From contig NC_134017.1 in assembly GCF_040712315.1 (NCBI RefSeq), positions 9,888,001 through 9,952,000 on the forward strand: a DNA stretch of 64,000 nucleotides, read 5' to 3'. This DNA is from Castanea sativa. Its lineage: Eukaryota > Streptophyta > Magnoliopsida > Fagales > Fagaceae. The notes beneath the pieces are model-generated. The model searched no databases and had not been told where the DNA came from. It was given only the letters and a program-made list of their open reading frames with translations. Below are positions 33,320 through 44,060 of the stretch, piece by piece (position 1 is the stretch's first letter; every line of letters begins with the position of its first letter). The translations under genes were made by a program, and so were the position numbers.

Positions 33320-33592
33320 TCTTTTTTTCTTTTTCTTTTTTTGTGTGGATAATCTTCAATTTCATTAATCAAACTGGAGCAGGATACAAATGGGATCAGT
33401 CAACCTCACAAGCAGATCTAAGAACATCAGGGAGACTGAGTTTATTGTAACTTATAAAGGACTTAGATGATAAAAGGGAGAGCCTGGCAGCATTATGGGC
33501 TACTGCATTATAGTCTCTTCTAACTCAACAGAAAAAACAACTACGAAAAAGATCTTGAAGGCTTAAAGTGTTGCTGATGATACTACTAATGG
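33320..33592 (-). mobile_element. 5'-truncated LINE 3' end, with 12-bp target duplication
   Basis: Exact TCTACACCACCT flanks it at 33308-33319 and 33593-33604. The left end is a T-rich tract, meaning an A-rich tail on the minus strand. It is preceded there by TTTGATTAATGAAATTGAAG, the wording common at plant LINE 3' ends. About 270 bp remain, with no reverse transcriptase. Confidence 0.75.
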
Positions 33593-34031
33593 TCTACACC
33601 ACCTATTTGATGCATTATGTATATGAGAAACAATTTCTACTGTCATAGTACAACTTTCGTTCAATTGAGGGTATTCCAATGAGTTCCCTCTTTGTCCACT
33701 TCAAATATCTCTAGACAAAGTCCAATAGTAGCATAGTGGTAATGGTATCCTTTATGGTGCATGATTCATCTATAGTTGAAACTCATCTTCCCCTCCTTTA
33801 CTATCTACCTATCAAAGTATAAATTCATAAATGAACTTTATTTCAAACGCAATGGGCTAACAATAAATATAGACAAAAGTTAAAGATAATCTATATTTGT
33901 GAAATAAAATCCAAATGACTATAACATTAGCTACAAATTAAATCATATATTCAAAGCTACATTAACATGAACCAACCAATATTAAGGACATAATACTTGA
34001 AATAATACCTTTAGGTAGATAATGATGCCTT

Positions 34032-34259
34032 TCACATACTCAAGCAGACTCTTGCCTTTTTAGATAACCAATTCATCTTTATCACTGTAGTCACATACAT
34101 CTGATCTTTTATGTCATCAGCAAATTTGAAAAAAGCATGCCTCCAAGTCCTATTGAAGAAGAGAGCTCCACAAATTGCCCAAAAGCCAGTTGTGAATCCA
34201 ACTCCCATACCTATATAGAAGCTGGAATTTTTAGAGTCATCTTTAGCACTACCTAGCAT
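34032..34259 (-). pseudogene. RLP-2: C-terminal remnant of an LRR receptor-like protein
   Basis: It matches the last 70-odd residues of RLP-3 (codons 821-893). It has an acidic stretch (AKDDSKNSSF), a transmembrane segment with GxxxG spacing (YIGMGVGFTTGFWAICGALF) and a short basic tail (RTWRHAFFKFADDIKDQMYV) ending VCLSM. No LRRs precede it. Upstream DNA is unrelated and belongs to the duplicated block at 34290-35200. Its 3' flank (33880-34030) still matches that of RLP-3 (39545-39707). It is therefore the leftover end of a once longer gene copy. Confidence 0.9.
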
Positions 34260-34289
34260 AAAATCAATTTAAGTATTCCCAAGAAATAG

Positions 34290-35200
34290 TTTTCCTTGAT
34301 ATGCCTTCCATAAAATCAATTTAAGCATCCCCAAGAAATAGTTCCCACACTTTGCTGCCCAATTGTAGATTACTGTTGCCAACACTTCAATTCAAAAGTG
34401 ATTGGATGTTAACATTAACTCTACTTGAATAACTTTAAACTTTTTAAATAACTAAATTTGTTCAAGAAAACTAGTCAAGAAGTTAAGGTAATCAACAAAA
34501 AATATAAAAAAAGATCTTTCCCTTGAATCAAGATAGTCCCACTACTTCAAACATAGAAAGGATGGGTCACAAGAAAATTCTAAGATCCTGAACATCTCAT
34601 GCTGCACTCACACAACTTCAAGCTCATAATGCAGCATTGGAAAAACTTTCCGAATTGCAAATAGAACCTTACCAGGACGGTCAGTAGGTTCCCCATTCCA
34701 ACGAGGAGCAGCTGCTGGTTGTGGAGGCAATTCATGTGCATCACCTATCCTTTTATTATCAGGAATAAGAATTTCATCCATAGACATGGCGAAAATTTTA
34801 ACCTGAGCATGGACATTTTCTTGGACTTGGCTCTGTTGATCAACAAGAGAGGCTTTACTAGCCATTCTATGATCTCCTCTGCATATGCCTCTTCAGCATT
34901 CCTTCCCAAATGGTTGTAGCTGGATGTTCAAGTCTGTCATGAGAAAAAAATTGTGATTAAAGCACACCCTATGAAGTCATACCCTGAGCAACAAAGGTAG
35001 CATAAATTCACATGAAGCCAAGTGGCAAAGTAGGGAACAAACAAAAGTTGTATTAATTTCTTAAGAATAGTTGTACTGTTCTACAGCTTATTTTTTTTTA
35101 TCAAAGTACGGCAGTCAAAATAAGCTCATCCAAACACAATCGTGAAAATTTATTTAATTTTAACTTTGTAAACATAATTTATATTAAAACAAAGGCCTTA
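34290..35200. repeat. Duplicated segment, copy 1 (pairs with 37065-38270)
   Basis: Shared stretches include GCCTTCCATAAAATCAATTT, CACTCACACAACTTCAAGCT and CACATGAAGCCAAGTGG. Each copy contains a fragment of the same unknown gene. The spacing is about 2.8 kb in direct orientation. Confidence 0.85.
34673..34910 (-). pseudogene. Unknown-gene exon fragment, copy 1 (possibly SET-domain family)
   Basis: The minus strand encodes [20 protein letters not shown], a [20 protein letters not shown] segment and EPTDRP, then a GTAAGG donor (exon end 34673). Upstream, [12 protein letters not shown] continues in another frame, so there is a one-base shift near 34866. From memory, this wording resembles the N-terminal part of a conserved plant SET-domain protein, but I cannot verify this. 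Copy 2 at 37434 is more complete. With no further exons in place it is probably a captured gene fragment. Confidence 0.5.
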
Positions 35201-37064
35201 AAACTAATTTATTTACTTATGACAAAAAGAGCTTATGATTTTGATTATTAAAAATGGGTTATTCTCAAAGTTACACCAGGCTAGAAGGCTATGACACCAT
35301 CCAAACATATACCTTGGCTAGCTTCCTTGTGAAGTATTTCACCATCAAGCTTGTAAACAATGAGGTCCTTTAGTCTGTCAGGGAGTTCAACACAATTCAA
35401 CGATATGCAGACAAATCATTAGTAATTGGTACTTTAATGAGAGAACTAGAACACACATGACACACCCACAAGCTCTTAAATAATCAGAACCAAATGTGGA
35501 AATTTTGTAATAATTAATTGAGACTTCTTCTGTACCTAAATAGAAGATAGGTACTTAAAACCCAAATAATGCAATTATGGTCAAAAAAATATGCGTTGTA
35601 CATATAAACCATTCTCTTCACAAATTCATAAGTTTTATTATAAAAATTAAAATGACATAAATTGCATTCTAACTTCATGTGTTTTCTACATGTAGGCCAA
35701 AAAGGGCATTGTTTAGCTATGTTAATAATGGCATGAGTAAAAACTGTTCATTGTTGACAATTTGATAAAATAAAATAAAAAAACAACTTATTAAATACGA
35801 GGAGCAGTTCAATAATTATTGAAGACAACAAGTTCAACAAGAAAAATCAAATGAAAGTGTTAGATGATGGAAATGTTGAGAGCCTCTGCACCACAAGATG
35901 CAGAAGAGTGTGGCGATACATGATCATGTCCAAGCTCAACAAATACATATAGTCTAGTACATTAAGCAAAAACTGATAGTCTTGTAATAAAATCTGGGTG
36001 CTGAAACATTCTAATTTGATTCCAGTACAGAGACTATGATATGGGGTACTGCTTGTATGCACACTTGTAATGAATTTTGTAACATTCAAACATACATGAC
36101 AGCTATGTATTACGGAAAAAGCACCCAGTTGAACGCTCTCATCCAACCTATGATGCGGCAAGGGTTGATTTGATGTTATTGGGAAATATATTCAGGAAAA
36201 AGTTTGAAACATTAACCATATAACTAAAAGAAAAACAATTAGTTCTAACCACTTAAGGAGATTAAACTAGAGGGCATGAGTCCAGCTTGGAGGACATCCT
36301 TGTACTTCAAGAGATATTGATACCCTTTTTTTTTCCCACATATCCATGTAATTGTTAGCCAGCAACATGCCATCCAAATACTAAAGTGAGAATTGATCAC
36401 AATCTAGCACTTTCTTGCAGTAAAATAATCTGGACCTCTATATGTGTTACCTCCAATACACTTCCAACCAAGGCCCTGACGAATGTCAATCAAAACTGAG
36501 AACTTCACATATTCTTTATAATCAATTTGATTTCCAAGGTTTCAACCCTAATAATGTCATGTTTTAGGTTACTAACTGGTTGAATTTCTTGTTTAGCTGT
36601 AATAAGAATGGCATTCAAAAAAGAATGAATACTATTTTAGAGCTTTAACTTCAATAAAAAGAAGCCAAGAGATATTCTATAATGTATTAATATTATCAAA
36701 GCTTGAAAGTAATCTTTTTGTTTTATTGGTAAGTTGCACACATGGGTGGGTCTTGAACCCTCAATCTCACCTGCCACATTGTTCTTAAAACAGGGGGAAA
36801 TACTCATTCGCAACATTGATGTTTGCAAGAAATCTAACAACTAGAGCATATTATTATTCCAATAAATATATAATCAAAAGTTCATCTAAGAATATTAATT
36901 TAGAAGTACAAAGGTTAAAAAGTATAGAACTACCTATGAATCACATCACAAACACAAAAATATGATTTCTAGAAAGACCTTATAGAAGCTAGAAATAACA
37001 GATAGAGCATTAGATACACCAACAAACTCCAAACAAGTATTCTGGAAACAGTGATTAAATACTC
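35201..37064. other. Intergenic, no gene seen
   Basis: AT-rich DNA between the duplicated segments. Near 36730-36790 a B-box-like GGTTCAAGACC (minus strand) sits in sequence resembling a SINE or LINE tail, without clear ends. Short open frames here match nothing I recognise. Confidence 0.45.
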
Positions 37065-38270
37065 ATTGAAGATGCCTTCCATAAAATCAAGTTAAGTATC
37101 CCCAAGGCATCTTCCCCTCCACTTCGCTGCCCAAATGTAGACTTCTTTTGTTGACACTTCAGTTCAAAAATGATTGGATGTTGACTTCAACTCTACTTGA
37201 ATAACTTTTAAATATTTTAAACAACTAAATCTGTTTAAGGAAACAATTAAAGAAGTTAGGGTAATCAATGGACAAATCAAAAGATCATTCCTTCGAATCA
37301 AGATAATCCCCCTACTTCAAGGATGAGTCACAAGAAAATTCAAAGATCCCAAACATCTCAAGCTGCACTCACACAACTTCAAGCTCATAATGCAACATTG
37401 GAAAATGTTTTTTTTTTACAAACAGAATCTTACCAGGACGGTCTGTAGGTTGGCCATTCCTGCCAATATCAAAACCAAGGCCACTTAAACAAGGAGTAGC
37501 TATTGGTTGTGGAGGCAGTTCTTGTGCCTCGACTATCCTTTTAGTATAAGGCAGGAGAATTTCATTTATACACATGGAGAAACTTTTAATCTGAGCATGA
37601 ATGTTTTCTTGGAGCTGCTTCTGTTGATCAGCAAGAGAGGCTTTACAAGCCATTTCATTGAACTCCTTTGCTTTTGCCTCATCAGCATCCCTTCCCAAAC
37701 GGTTCATGAGAAAAAAATTGAGATTAAAGGACAACCAATGAAGTAGTACACTAGATGACAAAGGTAGCATAAATTCACATGAAGCCAAGTGGTAAAGTAG
37801 AGAGAACAAACAAAATAACATCTACTCAAAATGCAATACCATGATTTATAAGTTCAATTTTGGCTTAATCACTATGCAAGTAATACAACTTTTTCAGTAA
37901 TTATGATTTAAGAAGTTTTGAAACTAAAATAGGCACAAAATGTATACTAAATAGTGGTGATTCAACCTAAATTTCTTAATTATTATAATACTACATTCAC
38001 TTCTATCTTTAAATACTATAGAGACCGGAACTAGAAAATAGTCGATGCCTAACATGAACTTTATATGCTAAGGTTCTGTTTGTTTTAGATTAAAATGTCA
38101 ATTTAATTTCACCAACAACTCACGTAAATCTTTTAAAGCCTCAATTTTTTTAATTACAATCATATTTTTAAACAAAGTAAGACAATCAAAAGAAGGTCAT
38201 CCAAACACAATCTCAATGATAATTTACCACTTCTTTTTAAGTAAATTTAAAATAAATAAAATAAAATAAA
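37065..38270. repeat. Duplicated segment, copy 2 (pairs with 34290-35200)
   Basis: It is the direct-orientation counterpart of copy 1, with the same gene-fragment exon and flanks. It extends somewhat further through GACAATCAAAAGAAGGTCAT. Confidence 0.85.
37434..37710 (-). pseudogene. Unknown-gene exon fragment, copy 2 (possibly SET-domain family)
   Basis: An open exon on the minus strand: LGRDADEAKAKEFNEMACKA, SLADQQKQLQENIHAQIKSF, INEILLPYTKRIVEAQELPP, GFDIGRNGQPTDRP, ending at a GTAAGA donor (exon end 37434). It is longer and better preserved than copy 1 and retains the LGRDADEA start in frame. No neighbouring exon of the same gene is recognisable. The family is unsure. The resemblance to a plant SET-domain protein is recalled, not searched. 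Confidence 0.5.
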
Positions 38271-38509
38271 AATCATTAACTGATGCATTCACTTATTACA
38301 AATAGATCTGACACACTAAATGGAAATTGATAGGGTTGAACCATAGCATCTAGTCTTTTTTTTCATTATTATTATTATTTTCATATTATGCTTCAGTAAG
38401 TTTTGAATCAAACATAAGCATGTATATCAACATAATTGGGTAAAAAATTAATTCAAGAGGTTAATAAAAACCAATCTAATGGTCTACACTACTGATATGG
38501 TCCCTATCT
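38271..38509. other. Short intergenic stretch, no gene seen
   Basis: AT-rich, with an ATTATTATTATTATT tract near 38366. Confidence 0.4.
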
Positions 38510-39530
38510 TAGAACATTAACACAAACAACATCCTTAGTGAAATTGACCGGTACCAATGGGCAATAGCCACATATAGTTCATATGAAGAGGTATCAAAAT
38601 AGATAATTCAGATGACAAAGTCATAGTTACACTGACCTGGTATATAGAAACAATTTATTTATGTTGGCTTCAATTTGTAATTGTCTTGGAATGCAAGAGT
38701 TTTCACAGCCTGTGAATATCATTTGCAAAAGAGCAAAAGGGTCATACAAAAGCACGAGGAATAAAAAAAAAAAAATGCAAAATTGCAAACATAGCATAAA
38801 TGAAAGATAGTTTTAATCTTTATGACTAATATTGCTATCAAAAACCCAACTCAATTCATTAACAGTCATAGATTTAGCTCAATTGAGTAGAGTTTGTTGG
38901 TTCCAAAATGGGAAACCCATTTTTTAAATAGGGAACAGTATTTATAGTAAAACTGTAAAACAAAAACGAGAGAGAGAGAAGGGGGGGGGGCTCTTGGAAT
39001 TTGTGGAATAGAAAAGTTATTGTGAAATAAATCAATGAGTCCAGGAAGCACTTTTTTTTGTTCAGTGACCTGAACTCTGAATTTATGCTGATGGAGAAAT
39101 AATTATTCTTTAAATGACTAACACTACAAACATCCTTAATGAAACTAGCCAGTACCAATAGCCCGCATACAGTTCATATGCAGAGCTAACAAACAAGATA
39201 ATTTAGACGACAAAGTCATAGTTACATTGACCTGGTATATAGAAACAATATATTTGTTTTTGCTTCAAATTTTAATTGTCTTGGATTGCAAGAGTTTTCA
39301 CAGCCTGTGAATATTTTTTGCAAAAGAGCAAAAGGGTCATACAAATGCACGAAAAAAAAAGCATAGCATAAATGAAAGAAAGTTTTAATCTTTATGACTA
39401 ATATTGTTATCAAAAACCCAACTCAATTCAATAAAAGTCATAGTTTTGGCTCAATTGAGTAGAGTTTGTTGGTTCCAAAATGAGAAACCCATTTTTGAAA
39501 TAGGGAACAATATTATTAGTAAAACTGTTA
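38510..39530. repeat. Tandem duplication, ~600-bp unit, two copies
   Basis: Copy 1 (38510-38960) and copy 2 (39125-39530) share GAGTTTTCACAGCCTGTGAA, GCAAAAGAGCAAAAGGGTCA and GAGTAGAGTTTGTTGGTTCC. They lie just downstream of RLP-3's 3' end. A G-run at about 38981 is in copy 1. Confidence 0.85.
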
Positions 39531-39707
39531 TGTCATAAACCAAGGCTAAAGTTATGTCATATTTGTGAAAAAAAATCCAAAAGACTATCACATTTAGCTA
39601 TGAAATAAATTGTATATTCAAAGTAGCTGACTACAACATTAGCATGAAAGAAACAATATTAAGGACATATAACTTGAAGCAATACCTTTTGGCTAGATAA
39701 CAATGCC

Positions 39708-42314
39708 TCACTTACTAAGGCAGACTCTTAGCTTTTCCAGTAAATTCATCTTTATCATTGTAGTCACATAAATCCAATCTTTTATTTCATCCGCAAATCT
39801 AAAATAAGCATGCCTCCAAGTCCTATTAAAGAAGAGAGCTCCACAAATTGCCCAAAAGCCAGTTGCGAATCCAACTCCCATACCAATGTAGAAGCTGGAG
39901 TTTTCAGAATCATCTTCAACACTGCCAATTGGTGATTTATTCAAAGATTGCTCCTCAATTGTGCAGCTTTCTGGAAGAGGATCACCACATAACTGAGGAT
40001 TTCCAATGTACCTAAGGGCATCAAATGATTGAAGCTGGGTGCTTGAAGGAATTCTACCCCAGAGGTTGTTGTATGACAAGTCCAAGAGACTAAGAAATGT
40101 CAAATTAGACATGCTTGGAGGAATTTCACCCGATAAATGATTTCGTGAGAGATCAACTGACTCTAACTCTTTCATACTCCCAATTTTTTCTGGTATCTTT
40201 CCCATCAAATGATTTCGAGACAAATTCAAAAAACGTAATTCGAAAAGATCTGAAATCTCAGTAGGGATTGATCCAGACAAGTTGTTACTTGAAAGGTCTA
40301 TGAGCCTAAGTAATTTAAGGTTCTCTTTGTATTCCAATTCTTTCCCTTTGGAAACCAGCTGAACATTCTCAACATAGTATTCATATGTGTACAAATACTG
40401 AAAAGGCATAGAAAAAAATGAAATATCATAGGAATCTGGGAATGCCATGGCACTAATATTTTTCAAGCAGTTTGGTATGGATCCTGATAGGCTATTATTG
40501 GCAAGATCCAATACTCTAAGAGAAGAAAGTTGGCATATTTGTTGAGGTATATAACCCTTGAATTCACTTGATCTTAGACGGAGAATTGTAAGATTTGTCA
40601 ATTCTCCAATCCATAGTGGTATGATGGACAAATGATTATTACCCATATCAATGAGCTTCATATTTGAGCATCTTTTCAACGATGAAGGAATATCTCCACA
40701 GATGCTATTGTTTTGTAAACGTAATGATTGGAGGTTAACTAAAGCCCCAATGGAGTAGGGAATTCCACCTACTAGATTATTGCTCCCTAAGTTTAAATGG
40801 ATCAAAGACGGCCAATACTTCCAGCAGTGAGAAAGTTCTCCTGATAAGAGATTGTTTGATGCATCTAAAATCTCTAATTTATTCTTTCTAATTTTCTTTT
40901 GGCATAAGAAAGTAGAAATAGGTCCATAAAATGAGTTGTTAGCTATATTGAACAGTTCGACAGTAGAACTTAGAAAAATGTCTGATACATTACATTCTAT
41001 GTGGTTGTTAGAGAGATCGATATATGTAATGTTTGAAGTCCAATTCCAGAACCAACCCGGAGCTTTGCCTGAAATTCCTGACATGGACATATCTAAAAAA
41101 CTGAGGGATTTTTGTGATTGTAGCCATGAAGGAAAATTAGGACCTATCTTGATTGAGCTCATGGAGGCATGGTAAAGTTGGAAGGGGGGAACCCAATTGG
41201 AATTGACATTAAAGAACAAAGGTGCATCAGACATAAAGAGATACTTTAATTTTGAGAGTTTTCTGAAATGCCCTTCATCTACGGTACCTGTTAAAGAATT
41301 TTCTCCGACAAACAACGTCTCTAACTTAGAGAGAAGCCCAAGACTCTTTGGAATGGTGCCATTCAACTGATTTTGGTCGAGAAATAATGTTCTTATACGA
41401 GATAAATTCCCAACGGAAGAAGGTAAAGGACCATTTAAAGAATTAAGTCCGAGATCAAGATATTCTAATTTCTCTAAATTGAAAATGCTAGGCGATATAT
41501 TGCCTTTCAAAGAATTGTTGTACAGGCTAAGCCTTAAGAGGCTTGTACTGAGATTAGAGAACCAATTAGGTATCTTATGATTGAAATGATTTTTAGAAAG
41601 ATCAAGGGCTTGAAGAGACGTGAAATTGACAAATCCAAGAGATGGATTCAGGCTATCAAGCTGACAATTGTACAAGTATAGCTCTGAAAGAGATGGGAAC
41701 TTACTCATTATTTGAAGCCAATCAACTTCTCTGTGAAGGTCAACTGAGTTCAGGTCAAGGTGTTGAATGGCAGAGAGACCAGACATCCAACGAAGGTTAT
41801 CTACATAGAGGTCAGAATTATTTCCAAGAGACAGATAGCAAAGGCTTGAAAGGTTCCCAAGCTGATGAGGAATGAGTCCACAGAAGTTAGCGCCTAAGAG
41901 GTTAAGATGTGTGAGACTGAACATTGAACCAAGGAAAGTTGGGATCGGAGTACAATTAAAATCATTGTAACTCAAATTCAAGTAATTCAAATGTTCTAAT
42001 TGGAGCAACGAACCACTAATCTCACCGCCTAACCTCGAATAATTGAGGTGGAGCTCAGAGACTCGGCCAATTTTCTTGTCGCAGAAAACTCCGTCCCAAA
42101 TACAGCAATCTTTATGGTCAGACCAGGATGAGAGGACGTGTTCTTGATCAGTGAGACCACGTTTGAGGGTTAGAAGGGCTTGCTTGTCTTTTTCATTGCA
42201 AGAGACATTTGAGATTGACTCTGCTTTGAAGAAGAAGAAGCTTAGACTGAAGGCAATGGGAAGGAACCATACTAAAAAAAGCACATGATGAAGAGTTGCA
42301 AAAGAGGCGGCCAT
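39708..42314 (-). CDS. RLP-3: LRR receptor-like protein, EIX/Cf type, intact
   Basis: A single-exon, uninterrupted gene of 868 codons from the ATG at 42314. Such RLPs sit in the plasma membrane, sense apoplastic ligands and signal through SOBIR1/BAK1-type kinases because they lack their own. Visible parts, in 893-frame numbering: signal peptide 26-56; N-terminal cap (NVSCNEKDKQALLTLKRGL, DCCIWDGVFCDKK) about 61-106; LRRs about 110-640 with LxxLxLSxNxLxGxIP wording; non-LRR island about 643-690 (YEYYVENVQLVSKGKELEYK); four C-terminal LRRs; C-terminal cap (NPQLCGDPLPESC); acidic linker (EDDSENSS); transmembrane 833-854 with GxxxG; tail of about 39 residues with YFRF. An in-frame ATG at 42389 exists but abuts the TATA box, so it is unlikely to be used. 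The ligand cannot be inferred. Confidence 0.95.
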   Translation of the reverse strand: MAASFATLHHVLFLVWFLPIAFSLSFFFFKAESISNVSCNEKDKQALLTLKRGLTDQEHVLSSWSDHKDCCIWDGVFCDKKIGRVSELHLNYSRLGGEISGSLLQLEHLNYLNLSYNDFNCTPIPTFLGSMFSLTHLNLLGANFCGLIPHQLGNLSSLCYLSLGNNSDLYVDNLRWMSGLSAIQHLDLNSVDLHREVDWLQIMSKFPSLSELYLYNCQLDSLNPSLGFVNFTSLQALDLSKNHFNHKIPNWFSNLSTSLLRLSLYNNSLKGNISPSIFNLEKLEYLDLGLNSLNGPLPSSVGNLSRIRTLFLDQNQLNGTIPKSLGLLSKLETLFVGENSLTGTVDEGHFRKLSKLKYLFMSDAPLFFNVNSNWVPPFQLYHASMSSIKIGPNFPSWLQSQKSLSFLDMSMSGISGKAPGWFWNWTSNITYIDLSNNHIECNVSDIFLSSTVELFNIANNSFYGPISTFLCQKKIRKNKLEILDASNNLLSGELSHCWKYWPSLIHLNLGSNNLVGGIPYSIGALVNLQSLRLQNNSICGDIPSSLKRCSNMKLIDMGNNHLSIIPLWIGELTNLTILRLRSSEFKGYIPQQICQLSSLRVLDLANNSLSGSIPNCLKNISAMAFPDSYDISFFSMPFQYLYTYEYYVENVQLVSKGKELEYKENLKLLRLIDLSSNNLSGSIPTEISDLFELRFLNLSRNHLMGKIPEKIGSMKELESVDLSRNHLSGEIPPSMSNLTFLSLLDLSYNNLWGRIPSSTQLQSFDALRYIGNPQLCGDPLPESCTIEEQSLNKSPIGSVEDDSENSSFYIGMGVGFATGFWAICGALFFNRTWRHAYFRFADEIKDWIYVTTMIKMNLLEKLRVCLSK

Positions 42315-42389
42315 GGTAACGAATTGAAGGAAGGGAAGTTTGAAGGAAGAAAAGCTGAAGTGTGGGTATGTTGCAAAAGAGGCGGCCAT
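42300..42389. repeat. 75-bp direct duplication at the RLP-3 5' end
   Basis: AAAGAGGCGGCCAT occurs twice, 75 bp apart, so MAASFAT is encoded at both candidate starts. The duplicated 5' sequence explains the upstream in-frame ATG. Confidence 0.8.
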
Positions 42390-42396
42390 ATATATA
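42387..42396 (-). promoter_or_regulatory. TATA box of RLP-3, deciding the start codon
   Basis: On the minus strand CTATATATATGGCCGCC places the TATA box directly against the upstream ATG (42389). Transcription would start about 25-35 bp downstream, near 42360, so this ATG would lie outside the mRNA. The ATG at 42314 has a good context (TTACCATGGCC) and precedes the signal peptide. Confidence 0.7.
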
Positions 42397-42479
42397 GTGA
42401 TTCTTCAAACCCTTTCTCATTTTTCTTATTATTATATTATTTTAATAAAGACCTTGATTTGTTGACTTGTGCTTTTATA

Positions 42480-44060
42480 TTATGTTAAGCCAAACCCACA
42501 AGGATCAACACTAACCACTCAGGTGATGAGATGTACAGTCCGTTTGGGAAGAATTTTTTTTCTTTTTTTCTTTTTTTTGAGAATCTGGGAAGAAATTTAT
42601 TTAATATTGTAGTTTTTTTTTTACTATTTATAGGTCCCATTGTATAATTGATACTATTTATAAGTCTCATTGTATTATTCAACTAACTTTTAACTTCTTC
42701 TTTTTTACATTTTTAGTAAAAAAATTTCAGTTTCAACTAAATAAACTATTCTTAAACGGACCCGTAGTATTAGATTTATTTTACAACCATCTTTCACGTA
42801 ATAATGTAGAGATTTTCCATTAAGGACAAAACTAAGGTATAGTACCTTGGGTCCTGTTTCTTAGGTTCCCCTCTTAAGATTTAGCCATGTGACCACTTAA
42901 TTAAAAAATACACTTCCATTCTATAAGAAAAAATCCACATGGCAGAATCTTAACAGAGGAACCTAAGGAACAGCACTTAAGTACTATAACTAAGTCTTGC
43001 CCTTCCATTAATATCATAATCATCTAGAATTTGAATTATTGAATTTTTGTTTTTATTGGGTGACTTGTTGACCATTAATCTATTATGCAATATTTTCCAC
43101 CATGTGACATAATTTTCATGTAGGGCCAAAAATTCATGTTGAGGAAATTGTTTTTGGAACTTAAGGCTCATTATTGAATACAATCTCAAGTCATGTGTAT
43201 GTGCTCTTAATGACAAGATTAAATTGGTGATAGTATATGCTTTTAGCCAAACCCCTAGAGATCATTGCTCAACATACACAAGTGAAGAGATGTAGTGTTA
43301 GGTTCATTTGACAATCATCTTTCATGTAACCGCATAGAGATTTTTCAACAATATCAAAATCATTAAGCATTTGTCTTATTGACATCTTTTTGTTTTTTAG
43401 TTGGGTGACTTGTTGACCATTAATCCATTATGCAATATTTTCCACCATGTGACATAATTTCATGTAAGGCCCAAAATTCATAGACTTAAGCCTCATGGTT
43501 GAGTAGAATATCATGTGAATGTGCTCTTAATGGCATGATTAAATTAGTGATAATATTGGCTTTAAGCCAAACCCCCCAAAGATCAATGCCCACCACACAC
43601 AAGTGATGAGATGTGGTGTTAGGTTCATTTGACAACCGTCTCTCACATAATAGCGTAGAGATTTTTTATCAATATCAAAATCATCAAGAATTTGACTTAT
43701 TGACATCTTTTGTTTTTTGGTTGTGTGACTTATTGACCATTAATTTTCATCTAAGACCATAAATTCATGTTGAGTACATTTGTTTAGAACTTGAGGCTCA
43801 TGATGGAGTAAAATATCTTGTGTATGTGCTCTTAATGACATGATTAAATTAGTGATAATATAGGCTTCAAGCAAAACCCCCATAGATCAATACTCACCAC
43901 TCATAAGTGATGAGATGTTGCGTTAGGTTCATTTGACATCCATCTTTCAAGTAACCGCATAGAGATTATTCATCAATGTCAGAATCATCTAGAATTTGTC
44001 TCTCTTTTTTTGACTTGTTGACCATTGATCCATTATGCAATATTTTCCACTGTTAGGGGT
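42480..44060. repeat. Block Y: degenerate ~300-bp tandem repeats upstream of RLP-3
   Basis: It is the same repeat family as block X. Units start near 42485, 43240, 43565 and 43870, each with GATCAATGCTCACC-like and GATGAGATGT words. The first unit is split by the Tourist-like MITE at 42536. As with RLP-1, the block begins just upstream of the RLP promoter. Confidence 0.85.
42536..42763. mobile_element. Tourist/Harbinger-like MITE, 3-bp target duplication GTA
   Basis: The left end is CAGTCCGTTTGGGAAGAA and the right end, inverted, is GGGTCCGTTTAAGAATAG. GTA flanks both sides (42533-42535, 42764-42766). Related uninterrupted units of the same repeat read GATGTAGTGTTAGG, confirming an insertion at GTA. 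A truncated copy of the right half is in block Z at about 56885-57055. Confidence 0.75.

Noticed and set aside
35847..36161. 104-codon minus-strand frame
   Set aside because: It has no recognisable domain, no splice support and no duplicate in the paired segment, so it is probably chance.
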